Origin: an uncultured Collinsella sp.
GTDB taxonomy: Bacteria; Actinomycetota; Coriobacteriia; Coriobacteriales; Coriobacteriaceae
Direction: 5' to 3'
Assembly (NCBI GenBank): GCA_900541015.1
Contig: UQIB01000013.1
Coordinates: 1-62,437 of the forward strand
Length of the DNA stretch: 62,437 nt
The translations under genes were made by a program, and so were the position numbers. Shown in pieces: positions 53,308 through 61,847 of the stretch. The stretch's first letter is position 1, and every line of letters begins with the position of its first letter. The notes under the pieces were generated by a model. It searched no databases and was not told where the DNA came from. It worked only from the letters and a program-made list of their open reading frames with translations.

Positions 53308-54651
53308 CTAGTTCGCCATGACGCCTTCGGTCCAGGCCTCGACGTCCTCGATGCGCAGGACGTTGGCGACCTCGGCCACGCAGTCGACGCTGGCAAGCTC
53401 GGCGGCGGCAGCCTGGACGTCCTTCTCGAGCGCGCGGTGCGTCAGGAAGATGACCGAGCAGGCATCGCTGACGCCCGACTTGCCGTCCTCGACCTGGTTG
53501 ATGAGCGAGATCGAGATGTTGTGCTTGGCAAAGATGTCGACCGTCTCGGACAGGGCGCCCACGCGGTCGGCGACCTTCAGGCGCACATAGTACTTGGTCT
53601 GGAGCTCGTCCATAGGCTTAAAGGCGAGGTTGTGACCATAGGGCTCAATCTCGGGTAGCGGAGCCACGCCGCGGCTGATCTGCTCGGAGAGCGACAGGAT
53701 GTCGCCCACGACGGCGCTCGCGGTGGGGAAGGAGCCTGCGCCGGCACCGTAGAACATGGTCTCGCCCACGGCGTCGCCTACCACGTAGACAGCGTTCATG
53801 GCGCCGTTGACCTTGGCAAGCATGTGGTCGGCGGGGATCAGCGTGGGATGCACGCGGACGTCGACGCCGGCGTCGGTATTGCGGGCGATGCCGAGCAGCT
53901 TAATGGTGTAGCCGAGCTCGCGGGCCTGGGCGATGTCCTCGGCGCCGATGGTACGGATACCCTGCTGGTAGACATCGTCGGTGGTCACGCGGGTGCCAAA
54001 GCCGATGGAAGCGAGGATTGCCGTCTTGCTGGCGGCGTCGAAGCCGTCGACGTCGGCGGACGGGTCGGCCTCGGCATAGCCCTTTGCCTGGGCGTCGGCA
54101 AGCACGTCGGCGTAATCGGCGCCCTCGGCGTCCATGCGCGACAGGATGTAGTTGGTGGTGCCGTTGAGAATGCCAGCGATGGTCAGGATCTTGTTGCCCA
54201 CCAGGTCGTGCTCGAGCGTGCTGACAATGGGGATGCCACCGCCGCAGCTGGCCTCGCACTTAATCTGCACGCCGCACGCGCGCGCCTTCTCGGCAAGCGT
54301 CTCGACGTGACGGCCCAGCAGGGCCTTGTTGGCAGAGACGACGTGCTTGCCGTGCTCAAAGGCAGTGGTGAAGATCTCGGTTGCGGGATGTTCGCCGCCG
54401 ATGAGCTCGACGACGATGTCGACGGCGGGGTCGGTGACGACGTCGTGCCAGTCACTCGTAAAGGCCTCGCGCTCAATGCCTGCCGCCTCGGCCTGCTCCC
54501 AAGCAAGCGCGCAGGCGCGGGTCAGCTTAAGGTCGATGCCGTAGGCTGCCAGGTACTCATCGTGGTGGCTCTTGATCAGACGGGCCACGCCGCCGCCGAC
54601 GGTTCCCAGACCGATCAGACCGACGTTCACGGTGCGCAGGGGTTCGCTCAT
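53308..54651 (-). CDS. hom: Homoserine dehydrogenase
   Basis: A 447-aa enzyme that reduces aspartate semialdehyde to homoserine for threonine and methionine. NAD(P) site GLIGLGTVGGGVARL at the N-terminus, the catalytic segment SANKALLGRHVETLAE, the family signature GILNGTTNYILSRM and a C-terminal ACT domain (about 360-440) for threonine feedback. Length is usual for the ACT-bearing form. ATG 54651 follows GGAGC. It is divergent from the branched-chain amino acid transporter cluster. Confidence 0.95.
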   Translation of the reverse strand: MSEPLRTVNVGLIGLGTVGGGVARLIKSHHDEYLAAYGIDLKLTRACALAWEQAEAAGIEREAFTSDWHDVVTDPAVDIVVELIGGEHPATEIFTTAFEHGKHVVSANKALLGRHVETLAEKARACGVQIKCEASCGGGIPIVSTLEHDLVGNKILTIAGILNGTTNYILSRMDAEGADYADVLADAQAKGYAEADPSADVDGFDAASKTAILASIGFGTRVTTDDVYQQGIRTIGAEDIAQARELGYTIKLLGIARNTDAGVDVRVHPTLIPADHMLAKVNGAMNAVYVVGDAVGETMFYGAGAGSFPTASAVVGDILSLSEQISRGVAPLPEIEPYGHNLAFKPMDELQTKYYVRLKVADRVGALSETVDIFAKHNISISLINQVEDGKSGVSDACSVIFLTHRALEKDVQAAAAELASVDCVAEVANVLRIEDVEAWTEGVMAN

Positions 54652-54905
54652 AGATAGCTCCTTCGTGCATCTTATGGATGGATTAACCGCTTAAAGGTTG
54701 AGTGCATTCTAGCGTGAACCGAGGGCGCGTGCTCGCCAGGCAACAGGAGTCGCACAAAACGGCACCCCCGAAACGCTGCGGAAACATTGGAAACATGCTC
54801 GCTACAAACGAAACTCCGTAACAAACTGTCAACGTTTGCGCCATAAGGTTTGCCCCGTACCGCAAGACGGCCGCACCGCGGCCAGCGAAAAAAAAGGGGG
54901 ACACC

Positions 54906-56072
54906 ATGTTCAACATCAACAGCACGCTCAGCCGTAGGAACTTTCTCGCCGGCGCCGCGGCGCTCGGCACCGCCGCCGCACTCGCTGGTTGTTCGTCGGG
55001 TGGCTCGGAGGGCGGCTCCGCCGATGACGGCAAGACCTTCAAGATCGGTGTCATCGGCCCTCTGACCGGCGCCGCGGCAACCTATGGCGTTTCGGCCGAG
55101 AAGGGTGCCAAGCTCGCCGCCAAGGATTTCTCGACCAAGGACCTCAAACTCTCGCTTAAGTCCGAGGACGATGTCGCCGACGGTGAGAAGGCCATCAACG
55201 CCTTCAATACCCTGTGCGACTGGGGCATGCAGGCACTCGTCGGCCCCGTTACCACCGGTGCCGCCGTCGCCGTCTCGGGCGAGATCGCCGACGATATGCT
55301 CATGGTCACGCCTTCGGCCTCGTCGCTCGACGTCACCAAGGATAAGACCACGGTCTTTCAGGTTTGCTTCACCGATCCCACCATGGGCGCCAGCGCTGCG
55401 AAGTTCTTGGCCGAGAAGTACGCGGATGCCAAGATCGCCCTGTTCTACAACTCCGGCGATACGTACAGCTCGGGTGTTGCCGATGCCTTTGCCGAGCAGG
55501 CCAAGGAGTCCAAACTTGATATCGTCGATACCGAGACCTTTAAGGACGATTCCTCCACGAGCTTTACCAACCAGCTCACCAAGGCCAAGGAGGCCGGCGC
55601 CACGCTCATCTTTGCGCCGATCTACTACACGCCGGCGTCCGTTTTGCTCAAGAACGCCAAGGACATGGGCTACGACATGACCCTCATGGGTACCGACGGC
55701 ATGGACGGCCTGCTCTCTGTGGAGGGCTTCGATACCTCTCTTGCCGAGGGCGTATTGCTCATGACCCCGTTTTCGGCTGACGATGAGAAGAATGCCGACT
55801 TCGTCAAAGCCTATAAGGATGCCTACGACGAGACACCCAACCAGTTTGCCGCCGACGCCTACGATTGCGTCCACGCCATTGTCGAGGCCATCGACAAGGC
55901 GGGGATTGACATTACGGCCGACGGTGCCGACATTGCCGGCGACCTTGCCCGTGCCATGCGCAAGATCAAGATCGAGGGCCTGACAGGCGAGCTGACGTGG
56001 AATGACGAGGGCCAGGTCGAAAAGCCCGCTACGGCCTATGTGATCCAGGACGGCAAGTACATCGCCGCCTAA
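54906..56072 (+). CDS. livK: Branched-chain amino acid ABC transporter substrate-binding lipoprotein, copy 1
   Basis: A 388-aa type I periplasmic-binding-fold protein of the LivJ/LivK family. The signal has a twin-arginine stretch SRRNFLAGAAALG and a lipobox LAGC (residue ~33), so export is Tat-like and the Cys is lipidated. KIGVIGPLTGAAATYG, GLVGP-like segments and FYNSGDTYSSGVADAF are typical. GGGGG precedes ATG 54906. It is highly similar to the next gene and heads the liv operon region. Confidence 0.92.
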   Translation: MFNINSTLSRRNFLAGAAALGTAAALAGCSSGGSEGGSADDGKTFKIGVIGPLTGAAATYGVSAEKGAKLAAKDFSTKDLKLSLKSEDDVADGEKAINAFNTLCDWGMQALVGPVTTGAAVAVSGEIADDMLMVTPSASSLDVTKDKTTVFQVCFTDPTMGASAAKFLAEKYADAKIALFYNSGDTYSSGVADAFAEQAKESKLDIVDTETFKDDSSTSFTNQLTKAKEAGATLIFAPIYYTPASVLLKNAKDMGYDMTLMGTDGMDGLLSVEGFDTSLAEGVLLMTPFSADDEKNADFVKAYKDAYDETPNQFAADAYDCVHAIVEAIDKAGIDITADGADIAGDLARAMRKIKIEGLTGELTWNDEGQVEKPATAYVIQDGKYIAA

Positions 56073-56343
56073 GTGCGCATAAAGCGCGACCGGTGAGGCC
56101 GTTTTATTCAGGGAAGGGACGCCTGTAACAGAACGGAAACATTACTTTCACACAATAAAGTGGCATTACTGCATAAAGTAATAGAAATACGCAGAATTAT
56201 GGATAAATGAACAAATCCAAAGAAAAGTTGAAATAATCGCCACTTTCCTTAACTAAAGCGTCTAGTATTTTGCGAACGCCGAACACGGCGAAGGATGGCC
56301 TGTCGGGTAACCGAAACCCGACGAGATTTGAGAGGAGAGCCGC

Positions 56344-57531
56344 ATGTCGAGCCTCACCGGTAAGTCATTGAACCCTGTTATGAATCGCAGGAGCGTTATC
56401 GCGAGCGCAGCAGGTCTGGGGGCGATGTCCATTCTAGCTGGCTGCTCCTCCAACGGCGGCGACAGCGGTTCCGCGTCGGGCGACGCTTCGTTTAAGATCG
56501 GCACCATCGGCCCGCTGACCGGCGCCAACGCGTCCTACGGCAAGTCCGTTACACAGGCTGTCGAGCTTGGCTGCAAGGATTTCTCGACTAAGGAGCTGCC
56601 GCTTGTCAGCAAGGCCGAGGACGACCAGGCTGACGGCGAGAAGGCCGTCAACGCCTTCAACACCCTGCTCGACTGGGGCATGCAGGCCCTCGTCGGTCCG
56701 ACCACCACGGGTGCGTCGGTCGCCGTTGCCGCCGAGTGCGGCAACGACCCCGAGACGTTCATGATCACCCCGTCCGCGTCCTCCGAGGACGTTACCAAGG
56801 GCAAGGATTGCGTCTTCCAGGTTTGCTTTACCGACCCCAACCAAGGTGTCAACGCTGCCAAGTTCCTGGCAGAGAAGTATGCGAACGAGAAGTTCGTGCT
56901 GTTCTATAACTCCGGCGACGCCTATTCTTCGGGCATCGCAGATTCCTTTAAGGCCCAGGCCGCTAAGTCTAAGCTTGAGATTGTCGACGAGGAGACCTTT
57001 AAGGACGACTCCGCCACGAGCTTTACCAACCAGCTGACCAAGGCCAAGCAGGCAGGCGCCACCATGATCTTTGCGCCGATCTACTACACGCCGGCGTCCG
57101 TCCTGCTCAAGAACGCCAAGGACATGGGCTACGACGTCAAGATGATGGGCTGCGACGGCATGGACGGCATCCTGGGCGTTGAGGGCTTCGACACCTCTCT
57201 TGCCGAGGGTCTGCTGCTCATGACCCCGTTCTCCGCCGACGACGAGAAGAACGCCGACTTCGTCAACGCTTACAAGGATAAGTACGGCGATACCCCCGAC
57301 CAGTTTGCCGCCGACGCCTACGACGGCGTGCATGCTGTGGTCGAGGCTCTCAAGGAGGCCGGCCTGGGCGTCGACGCCGACCCCACCGAGGTTGCCGAGA
57401 AGCTTCCCGAGGCTATGCTCAAGATTACTGTTGACGGCCTGACTGGCAAGCTCTCCTGGAACGACAAGGGTCAGGTCCAGAAGGACCCGACGGCGTACGT
57501 CATTACCGACGGCAAGTACGTACAGGCCTAA
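56344..57531 (+). CDS. livK: Branched-chain amino acid ABC transporter substrate-binding lipoprotein, copy 2
   Basis: A 395-aa paralogue of the previous gene, alike over most of its length (for example APIYYTPASVLLKNAKDMGYD is shared). The signal has MNRRSVIASAAGLGAMS and lipobox LAGC. A 270-bp AT-rich leader separates the two, with ATTACTTT (56141) and AAAGTAAT (56175) arms, so the second copy may have its own promoter. Different ligand preference or dosage are plausible reasons for duplication. Confidence 0.92.
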   Translation: MSSLTGKSLNPVMNRRSVIASAAGLGAMSILAGCSSNGGDSGSASGDASFKIGTIGPLTGANASYGKSVTQAVELGCKDFSTKELPLVSKAEDDQADGEKAVNAFNTLLDWGMQALVGPTTTGASVAVAAECGNDPETFMITPSASSEDVTKGKDCVFQVCFTDPNQGVNAAKFLAEKYANEKFVLFYNSGDAYSSGIADSFKAQAAKSKLEIVDEETFKDDSATSFTNQLTKAKQAGATMIFAPIYYTPASVLLKNAKDMGYDVKMMGCDGMDGILGVEGFDTSLAEGLLLMTPFSADDEKNADFVNAYKDKYGDTPDQFAADAYDGVHAVVEALKEAGLGVDADPTEVAEKLPEAMLKITVDGLTGKLSWNDKGQVQKDPTAYVITDGKYVQA

Positions 57532-57670
57532 TAGGCCGCCTTACATAGAGCGGTTTTGATCCCAAGCAGGGGAGGTTTTGGCCTTCCCTGCTTGCTTGGT
57601 ATCTAGGGACGATGTAACGTCCCTGTTTCATACATCAACTGGAAACCTATTCGAAAGGGGGATGTGGAAC

Positions 57671-58552
57671 ATGACGGTCTTTATCCAATACCTGGTCAAC
57701 GGCCTGTCCATGGGCAGCGTCTACGCCATCATCGCGTTGGGCTACACCATGGTCTACGGTATCGCCAAGATGCTCAACTTCGCTCACGGCGACGTCATCA
57801 TGGTCGGTGCCTATGTCTCGTTCTGCGCCACGTCGTATCTCGGCCTCCCGGGCTGGGCATCTGTAATTCTCTCTTGTGTGGTCTGCACGGTTCTCGGTGT
57901 TCTCATCGAGGGTCTGGCATACAAGCCGCTGCGTCAGGCGGGCCCGCTGGCCGTTCTGATCACGGCCATCGGCGTGTCCTACTTCCTGCAGAACGCCGCG
58001 CAGCTCCTGTGGGGCGCCACGCCCAAGAACTTTACTTCGCTCGTCACCTTCCAGGTGCCGGAGTTCTTGGCCAAGTTTAACGTAAGCGCCGTCTCGCTCG
58101 TCACCATCGTCGCCTGCCTGGTTATCATGGCCGGCTTGATGTTCTTTACAGGCAAGACCAAGATGGGCAAAGCCATGCGCGCCGTGTCCGAGGACAAGGC
58201 CGCCGCTCAGCTCATGGGCATCAACGTCAACCGCACCATCTCGATGACGTTCGCCATCGGCTCCGCCCTTGCCGCCATCGCCGGCGTGCTGCTGTGCTCC
58301 TACTCGCCGGTGCTGCAGCCCACGACGGGTGCCATGCCTGGCATCAAGGCCTTCGATGCCGCTGTCTTCGGTGGCATCGGCTCCATCCCCGGTGCCTTTG
58401 TCGGTGGCATTCTCATCGGTATCATCGAGGCGATGGCACAGGCTTATATTTCCACGAGCCTTGCCAACTCCATCGTCTTTGGTGTTTTGATCATCGTCCT
58501 GCTCGTCAAGCCTGCCGGCCTCTTGGGCAAGTACGTCCCCGAGAAGGTGTAG
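57671..58552 (+). CDS. livH: Branched-chain amino acid ABC transporter permease LivH
   Basis: A 293-aa inner-membrane permease: FIQYLVNGLSMGSVYAIIALGYTMVYGI start, MLNFAHGDVIMVGAY, and the EAA-like AVSEDKAAAQLMGINVNRTISMTF. About eight membrane helices. AAAGGGGG is 9 bases before ATG 57671. The LivM gene follows directly. Confidence 0.93.
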   Translation: MTVFIQYLVNGLSMGSVYAIIALGYTMVYGIAKMLNFAHGDVIMVGAYVSFCATSYLGLPGWASVILSCVVCTVLGVLIEGLAYKPLRQAGPLAVLITAIGVSYFLQNAAQLLWGATPKNFTSLVTFQVPEFLAKFNVSAVSLVTIVACLVIMAGLMFFTGKTKMGKAMRAVSEDKAAAQLMGINVNRTISMTFAIGSALAAIAGVLLCSYSPVLQPTTGAMPGIKAFDAAVFGGIGSIPGAFVGGILIGIIEAMAQAYISTSLANSIVFGVLIIVLLVKPAGLLGKYVPEKV

Positions 58553-58561
58553 GTGAGCGTT

Positions 58562-59641
58562 ATGAAGTTTCTTAAAGACAAGCAGACGCGTCACGACTTT
58601 GTTACGTACGCCATGTGCCTTGTGGCGTTCGCCATCGTGTTCTTTATGCAGTCTAACCACATGATTCCGCGCATGATCGCCGGTCAGCTGGTTCCCATCA
58701 CGGCCTATATCGTCATGGCTATCTCCCTTAACCTCGTCGTCGGCATCGCGGGCGACTTGTCGCTGGGCCACGCGGGCTTTATGAGCGTCGGCGCCTATAC
58801 AGGCATCGTTACCGCGGTCGCCCTCGAGAGCGCCGTTCCCTCCGATCCGATACGTCTTGTCATCAGCATCGTGGTCGGCGCCATCGCTGCCGCCATCCTG
58901 GGCTTCTTGATCGGCATCCCGGTCCTTCGCCTGAGCGGCGATTACCTGGCTATCGTGACGCTGGCCTTTGGCGAGATTATCAAAGAGATCGTCACCTGCC
59001 TTATCGTGGGCGTCGACTCCCACGGCCTGCATGTGATCTTTAACATCACGGGCAACTCCACGATCGACGACCTGCACCTGCTCGATGACGGCACCGCCAT
59101 CATCAAGGGTGCCCAGGGCGCCTCGGGCGTGTCGACGTACTCGACCTTCCTTGCCGGTGCCATCTTGGTCATGGTCGCACTCGTGATCGTGCTCAACCTG
59201 GTGCGCAGCCGTACCGGCCGTGCCATCATGGCCGTGCGCGATAACAAGATTGCAGCCGAGTCCGTAGGCATCTCCGTCACCGAGTACCGCATGATCGCCT
59301 TCGTGGTTTCCGCCGCCCTCGCCGGTGCTGCCGGAGCCCTCTTCGGCGGTAACTTCTCGCAGCTCTCCGCCACCAAGTTCGACTTCAACACGTCCATCCT
59401 CATCCTGGTGTTCGTGGTCCTGGGTGGTCTGGGCAACATGCGCGGTTCCGTCATCGCGGCCGCACTGCTTACGGTGCTCCCCGAGCTGCTCCGTCAGTTC
59501 TCGGACTACCGCATGCTCATCTACGCCATCGTGTTGATCCTGGTCATGATCTTTACCAACAACCCGCAGCTCAAGGCGTTCTTCGCACGCATTAAGGACC
59601 GCTTTGCTTCCAAGAAGGAGGTGGCAGCCGATGCCCAGTAA
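58562..59641 (+). CDS. livM: Branched-chain amino acid ABC transporter permease LivM
   Basis: A 359-aa permease with about ten helices: ISLNLVVGIAGDLSLGHAGFMSVGAYTG, GIPVLRLSGDYLAIVTLAFGEIIKEIV, AVRDNKIAAESVGISVTEYRM (EAA-like loop). ATG 58562 has AGGTGA 5 bases before; GTG 58553 directly after the livH stop is the alternative. It pairs with LivH to form the channel. Confidence 0.93.
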   Translation: MKFLKDKQTRHDFVTYAMCLVAFAIVFFMQSNHMIPRMIAGQLVPITAYIVMAISLNLVVGIAGDLSLGHAGFMSVGAYTGIVTAVALESAVPSDPIRLVISIVVGAIAAAILGFLIGIPVLRLSGDYLAIVTLAFGEIIKEIVTCLIVGVDSHGLHVIFNITGNSTIDDLHLLDDGTAIIKGAQGASGVSTYSTFLAGAILVMVALVIVLNLVRSRTGRAIMAVRDNKIAAESVGISVTEYRMIAFVVSAALAGAAGALFGGNFSQLSATKFDFNTSILILVFVVLGGLGNMRGSVIAAALLTVLPELLRQFSDYRMLIYAIVLILVMIFTNNPQLKAFFARIKDRFASKKEVAADAQ

Positions 59642-60491
59642 GTTTGAGTTCAACAAGGGCAAGATGGTCCCGTATCCTTCTGGCGCCATCGTTCCCGACC
59701 GCGACTTGGGCCAGCGCCCGGCGCTCGAGTGCATCCACCTGGGCATTGAGTTCGGTGGCCTTAAGGCAGTCGACGACTTTAGCCTGACTATCGGCAAGAC
59801 CGAGATCGCCGGTCTGATCGGCCCCAACGGTGCCGGAAAGACCACGGTCTTCAACCTGCTCACCAAGGTGTATCAGCCCACGCACGGCACCATCCTGCTC
59901 GACGGTGAGGACACCTCGGGCAAGTCGGTCTACCAGGTCAACCGCATGGGCATTGCCCGTACGTTCCAGAACATCCGCCTGTTCAACACCATGACGGTGG
60001 AGGATAACGTTAAGGTCGGCCTGCATAATCAGGAGCGTTACTCCGGCTTTGAGGGCGTGCTGCGCCTGCCGACGTATTGGAAGCACGAGAAGGCCGCCCA
60101 TGAGCGCGCCATGGAGCTGCTCTCCATCTTTGATATGGAGCATCTGGCAAATGAGCAGGCCGGTTCGCTGCCTTATGGTGCCCAGCGTCGTCTGGAGATT
60201 GTCCGCGCGCTTGCCACCAACCCCAAGCTACTGCTGCTCGACGAGCCTGCCGCCGGCATGAATCCGTCCGAGACCGCGGAGCTCATGGAGAACATCGTCA
60301 AGATTCGTGACACCTTCGGCATTGCCATCATGCTTATCGAGCATGATATGTCGCTCGTTATGAACATCTGCGAGGGCATCTGCGTGCTCAACTTTGGTAA
60401 GGTCATCGCCAAGGGCACGGCAGAGGAAATCCAGAACAACGACGCTGTTATCGAGGCGTATCTGGGCAAGCAGGATAAGGGGGAGAACTAA
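59631..60491 (+). CDS. livG: Branched-chain amino acid ABC transporter ATP-binding protein LivG
   Basis: A 286-aa ATPase. Walker A GPNGAGKTTVFNL (about 65-77), QNIRLFNTMTVEDNV (Q-loop), signature LPYGAQRRLEIVRAL, Walker B LLLLDEPAAGMNP, H-loop LIEHDMSLV. The C-terminal tail YLGK is typical. AGGAGG is 9 bases before ATG 59631, and the start overlaps livM by 11 bp. Confidence 0.94.
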   Translation: MPSKFEFNKGKMVPYPSGAIVPDRDLGQRPALECIHLGIEFGGLKAVDDFSLTIGKTEIAGLIGPNGAGKTTVFNLLTKVYQPTHGTILLDGEDTSGKSVYQVNRMGIARTFQNIRLFNTMTVEDNVKVGLHNQERYSGFEGVLRLPTYWKHEKAAHERAMELLSIFDMEHLANEQAGSLPYGAQRRLEIVRALATNPKLLLLDEPAAGMNPSETAELMENIVKIRDTFGIAIMLIEHDMSLVMNICEGICVLNFGKVIAKGTAEEIQNNDAVIEAYLGKQDKGEN

Positions 60492-61205
60492 ATGGCAGAG
60501 CCGATGCTTTCCGTCTACAACATCAACGTCTGGTACGGCGCCATCCACGCCATCAAGGACATCTCCTTTAACGTCAACGAGGGCGAGATCGTGGCCCTGA
60601 TTGGTGCCAACGGTGCTGGCAAGTCCACGACGCTTAAGACCGTCTCGGGCCTGCTGCGCTCTAAGACCGGCTCCATCAAGTTTATGGGCGAGGACATTAC
60701 CCATACGCCCGCTGATAAGCTGGTTGGTAAGGGCCTGGCTCAGGTTCCCGAGGGACGTCGCGCCTTTTTGCAGATGACGGTCGAGGAGAACCTGGAGATG
60801 GGTGCCTATACGCAGCCCAAGTCCACGGTGGCTCCGGGCCTGGAGCGCGTCTACGAGCAGTTCCCGCGCCTTAAGGAGCGCCGTCGCCAGGTCGCCGGCA
60901 CCCTTTCGGGCGGCGAGCAGCAGATGCTCGTTATGGGCCGCGCCCTTATGAGCAACCCCAAGCTGCTCATGCTCGATGAGCCCTCCATGGGTCTGGCACC
61001 GATTCTGATTGAGCAGATCTTCCAGATTGTCGAGGACCTGCACAAGGCCGGCACCACGGTGCTTCTGGTCGAGCAGAACGCGCAGATGGCGCTCTCGATT
61101 GCTACGCGCGGCTACGTGCTCGAGACCGGCAAGATCACCATGACCGGCACGGGCCAAGAGCTCCTGCACGACGATAACGTCCGCAAGGCCTATCTCGGTG
61201 GCTAG
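60492..61205 (+). CDS. livF: Branched-chain amino acid ABC transporter ATP-binding protein LivF
   Basis: A 237-aa ATPase: Walker A GANGAGKSTTLKT (about 37-49), signature TLSGGEQQMLVMGRAL, Walker B LLMLDEPSMGLAP, H-loop LLVEQNAQMAL. It starts in the base after the livG stop. With LivG it powers uptake; its stop is followed by a small hairpin and then a real terminator. Confidence 0.94.
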   Translation: MAEPMLSVYNINVWYGAIHAIKDISFNVNEGEIVALIGANGAGKSTTLKTVSGLLRSKTGSIKFMGEDITHTPADKLVGKGLAQVPEGRRAFLQMTVEENLEMGAYTQPKSTVAPGLERVYEQFPRLKERRRQVAGTLSGGEQQMLVMGRALMSNPKLLMLDEPSMGLAPILIEQIFQIVEDLHKAGTTVLLVEQNAQMALSIATRGYVLETGKITMTGTGQELLHDDNVRKAYLGG

Positions 61206-61280
61206 GAGGTTCCGCCGTTCTGCCGAACGGCGGACCAGTCGACGCTGCACTGGCACCAGAGCGACAACTAGTCATTCAAA

Positions 61281-61315
61281 GAAGACGGCATGACCAGAAG
61301 GTCTATGCCGTCTTC
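61281..61315 (+). terminator. Terminator of the liv operon
   Basis: GAAGACGGCAT pairs with ATGCCGTCTTC around a 13-base loop, followed by TTTTC. A shorter stem, CCGCCGTT/AACGGCGG at 61212-61233, precedes it. Confidence 0.85.
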
Positions 61316-61664
61316 TTTTCATGCCAATTTGTTCGCTCTGGTGCCCGCTCGCTGTCCGTCCTCTTACTGCGACGGTGCCATGGTCCAAGGTGGTCGTTGG
61401 GCGGGCCGCTGTTCCTGGCGCTGTGCGTACGGAATGGGCTACTTGCTAACCCAGTGGCTAACGTCCCTCCTTAGCTTTCGATCGCGGCTGTCGCGTCGTG
61501 GGTGTGCCGCGCGCATCACGGCGCAGCGGGCGTCCTCCTTCATGGCGTGCTCCTGAGCGAGGTTCCTGACATTGCAGAACGGGCATTCGCGGGTCGGATC
61601 CTCGTGCCGACGGTCTATCATCGAGACGGATCGCTGGCGACGAGCCAGTCATCAAAAACTCTCA
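61316..61664. other. Non-coding host sequence with no recognised gene
   Basis: About 350 bases of high-GC sequence with several short open frames on both strands, none with a ribosome site or family. A minus-strand frame (61439-61621) has CPFCNVRNLAQEH, faintly like a HIT-type or zinc-finger start, but it does not continue and the evidence is too thin to call a gene. Confidence 0.5.
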
Positions 61665-61847
61665 TTATTCGCCCCTTGGACGGTGTTTGATGATCGTCTG
61701 TGTATACATGACAGAATTTTCATAAATAGATGAATTCGTATATCTCAGGGATACCACTGTCACAACCAGCACAGCACTTAATACCAGGATCGACACCGCA
61801 CAGAAAATAGAACTCTGAATACTCTTAAATTTTGAAGAAATCTTCAT
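61665..61847 (-). pseudogene. N-terminal fragment of a YesM-type sensor histidine kinase
   Basis: Begins MKISSKFKSIQSSIFCAVSILVLSAVL with a membrane helix (about 14-35), as in LytS/YesM-like kinases, and reads SIYENSVMYTQTIIK. It then changes to HRPRGE and a stop, where the DNA becomes high-GC host sequence near 61,680-61,692. Only ~54 of ~580 expected residues remain. The start overlaps the YesN-like gene by 4 bp. Either an insertion boundary or an assembly join truncates it. Confidence 0.6.

Noticed and set aside
57647..59866. A 739-codon minus-strand frame, rich in Asp, His and Gly
   Set aside because: It is antisense to livH, livM and livG, all of which have family motifs and ribosome sites.
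61439..61621. HIT-like or zinc-finger protein on the minus strand (CPFCNVRNLAQEH)
   Set aside because: The frame is only 60 codons, lacks a His triad and a ribosome site, and does not continue.
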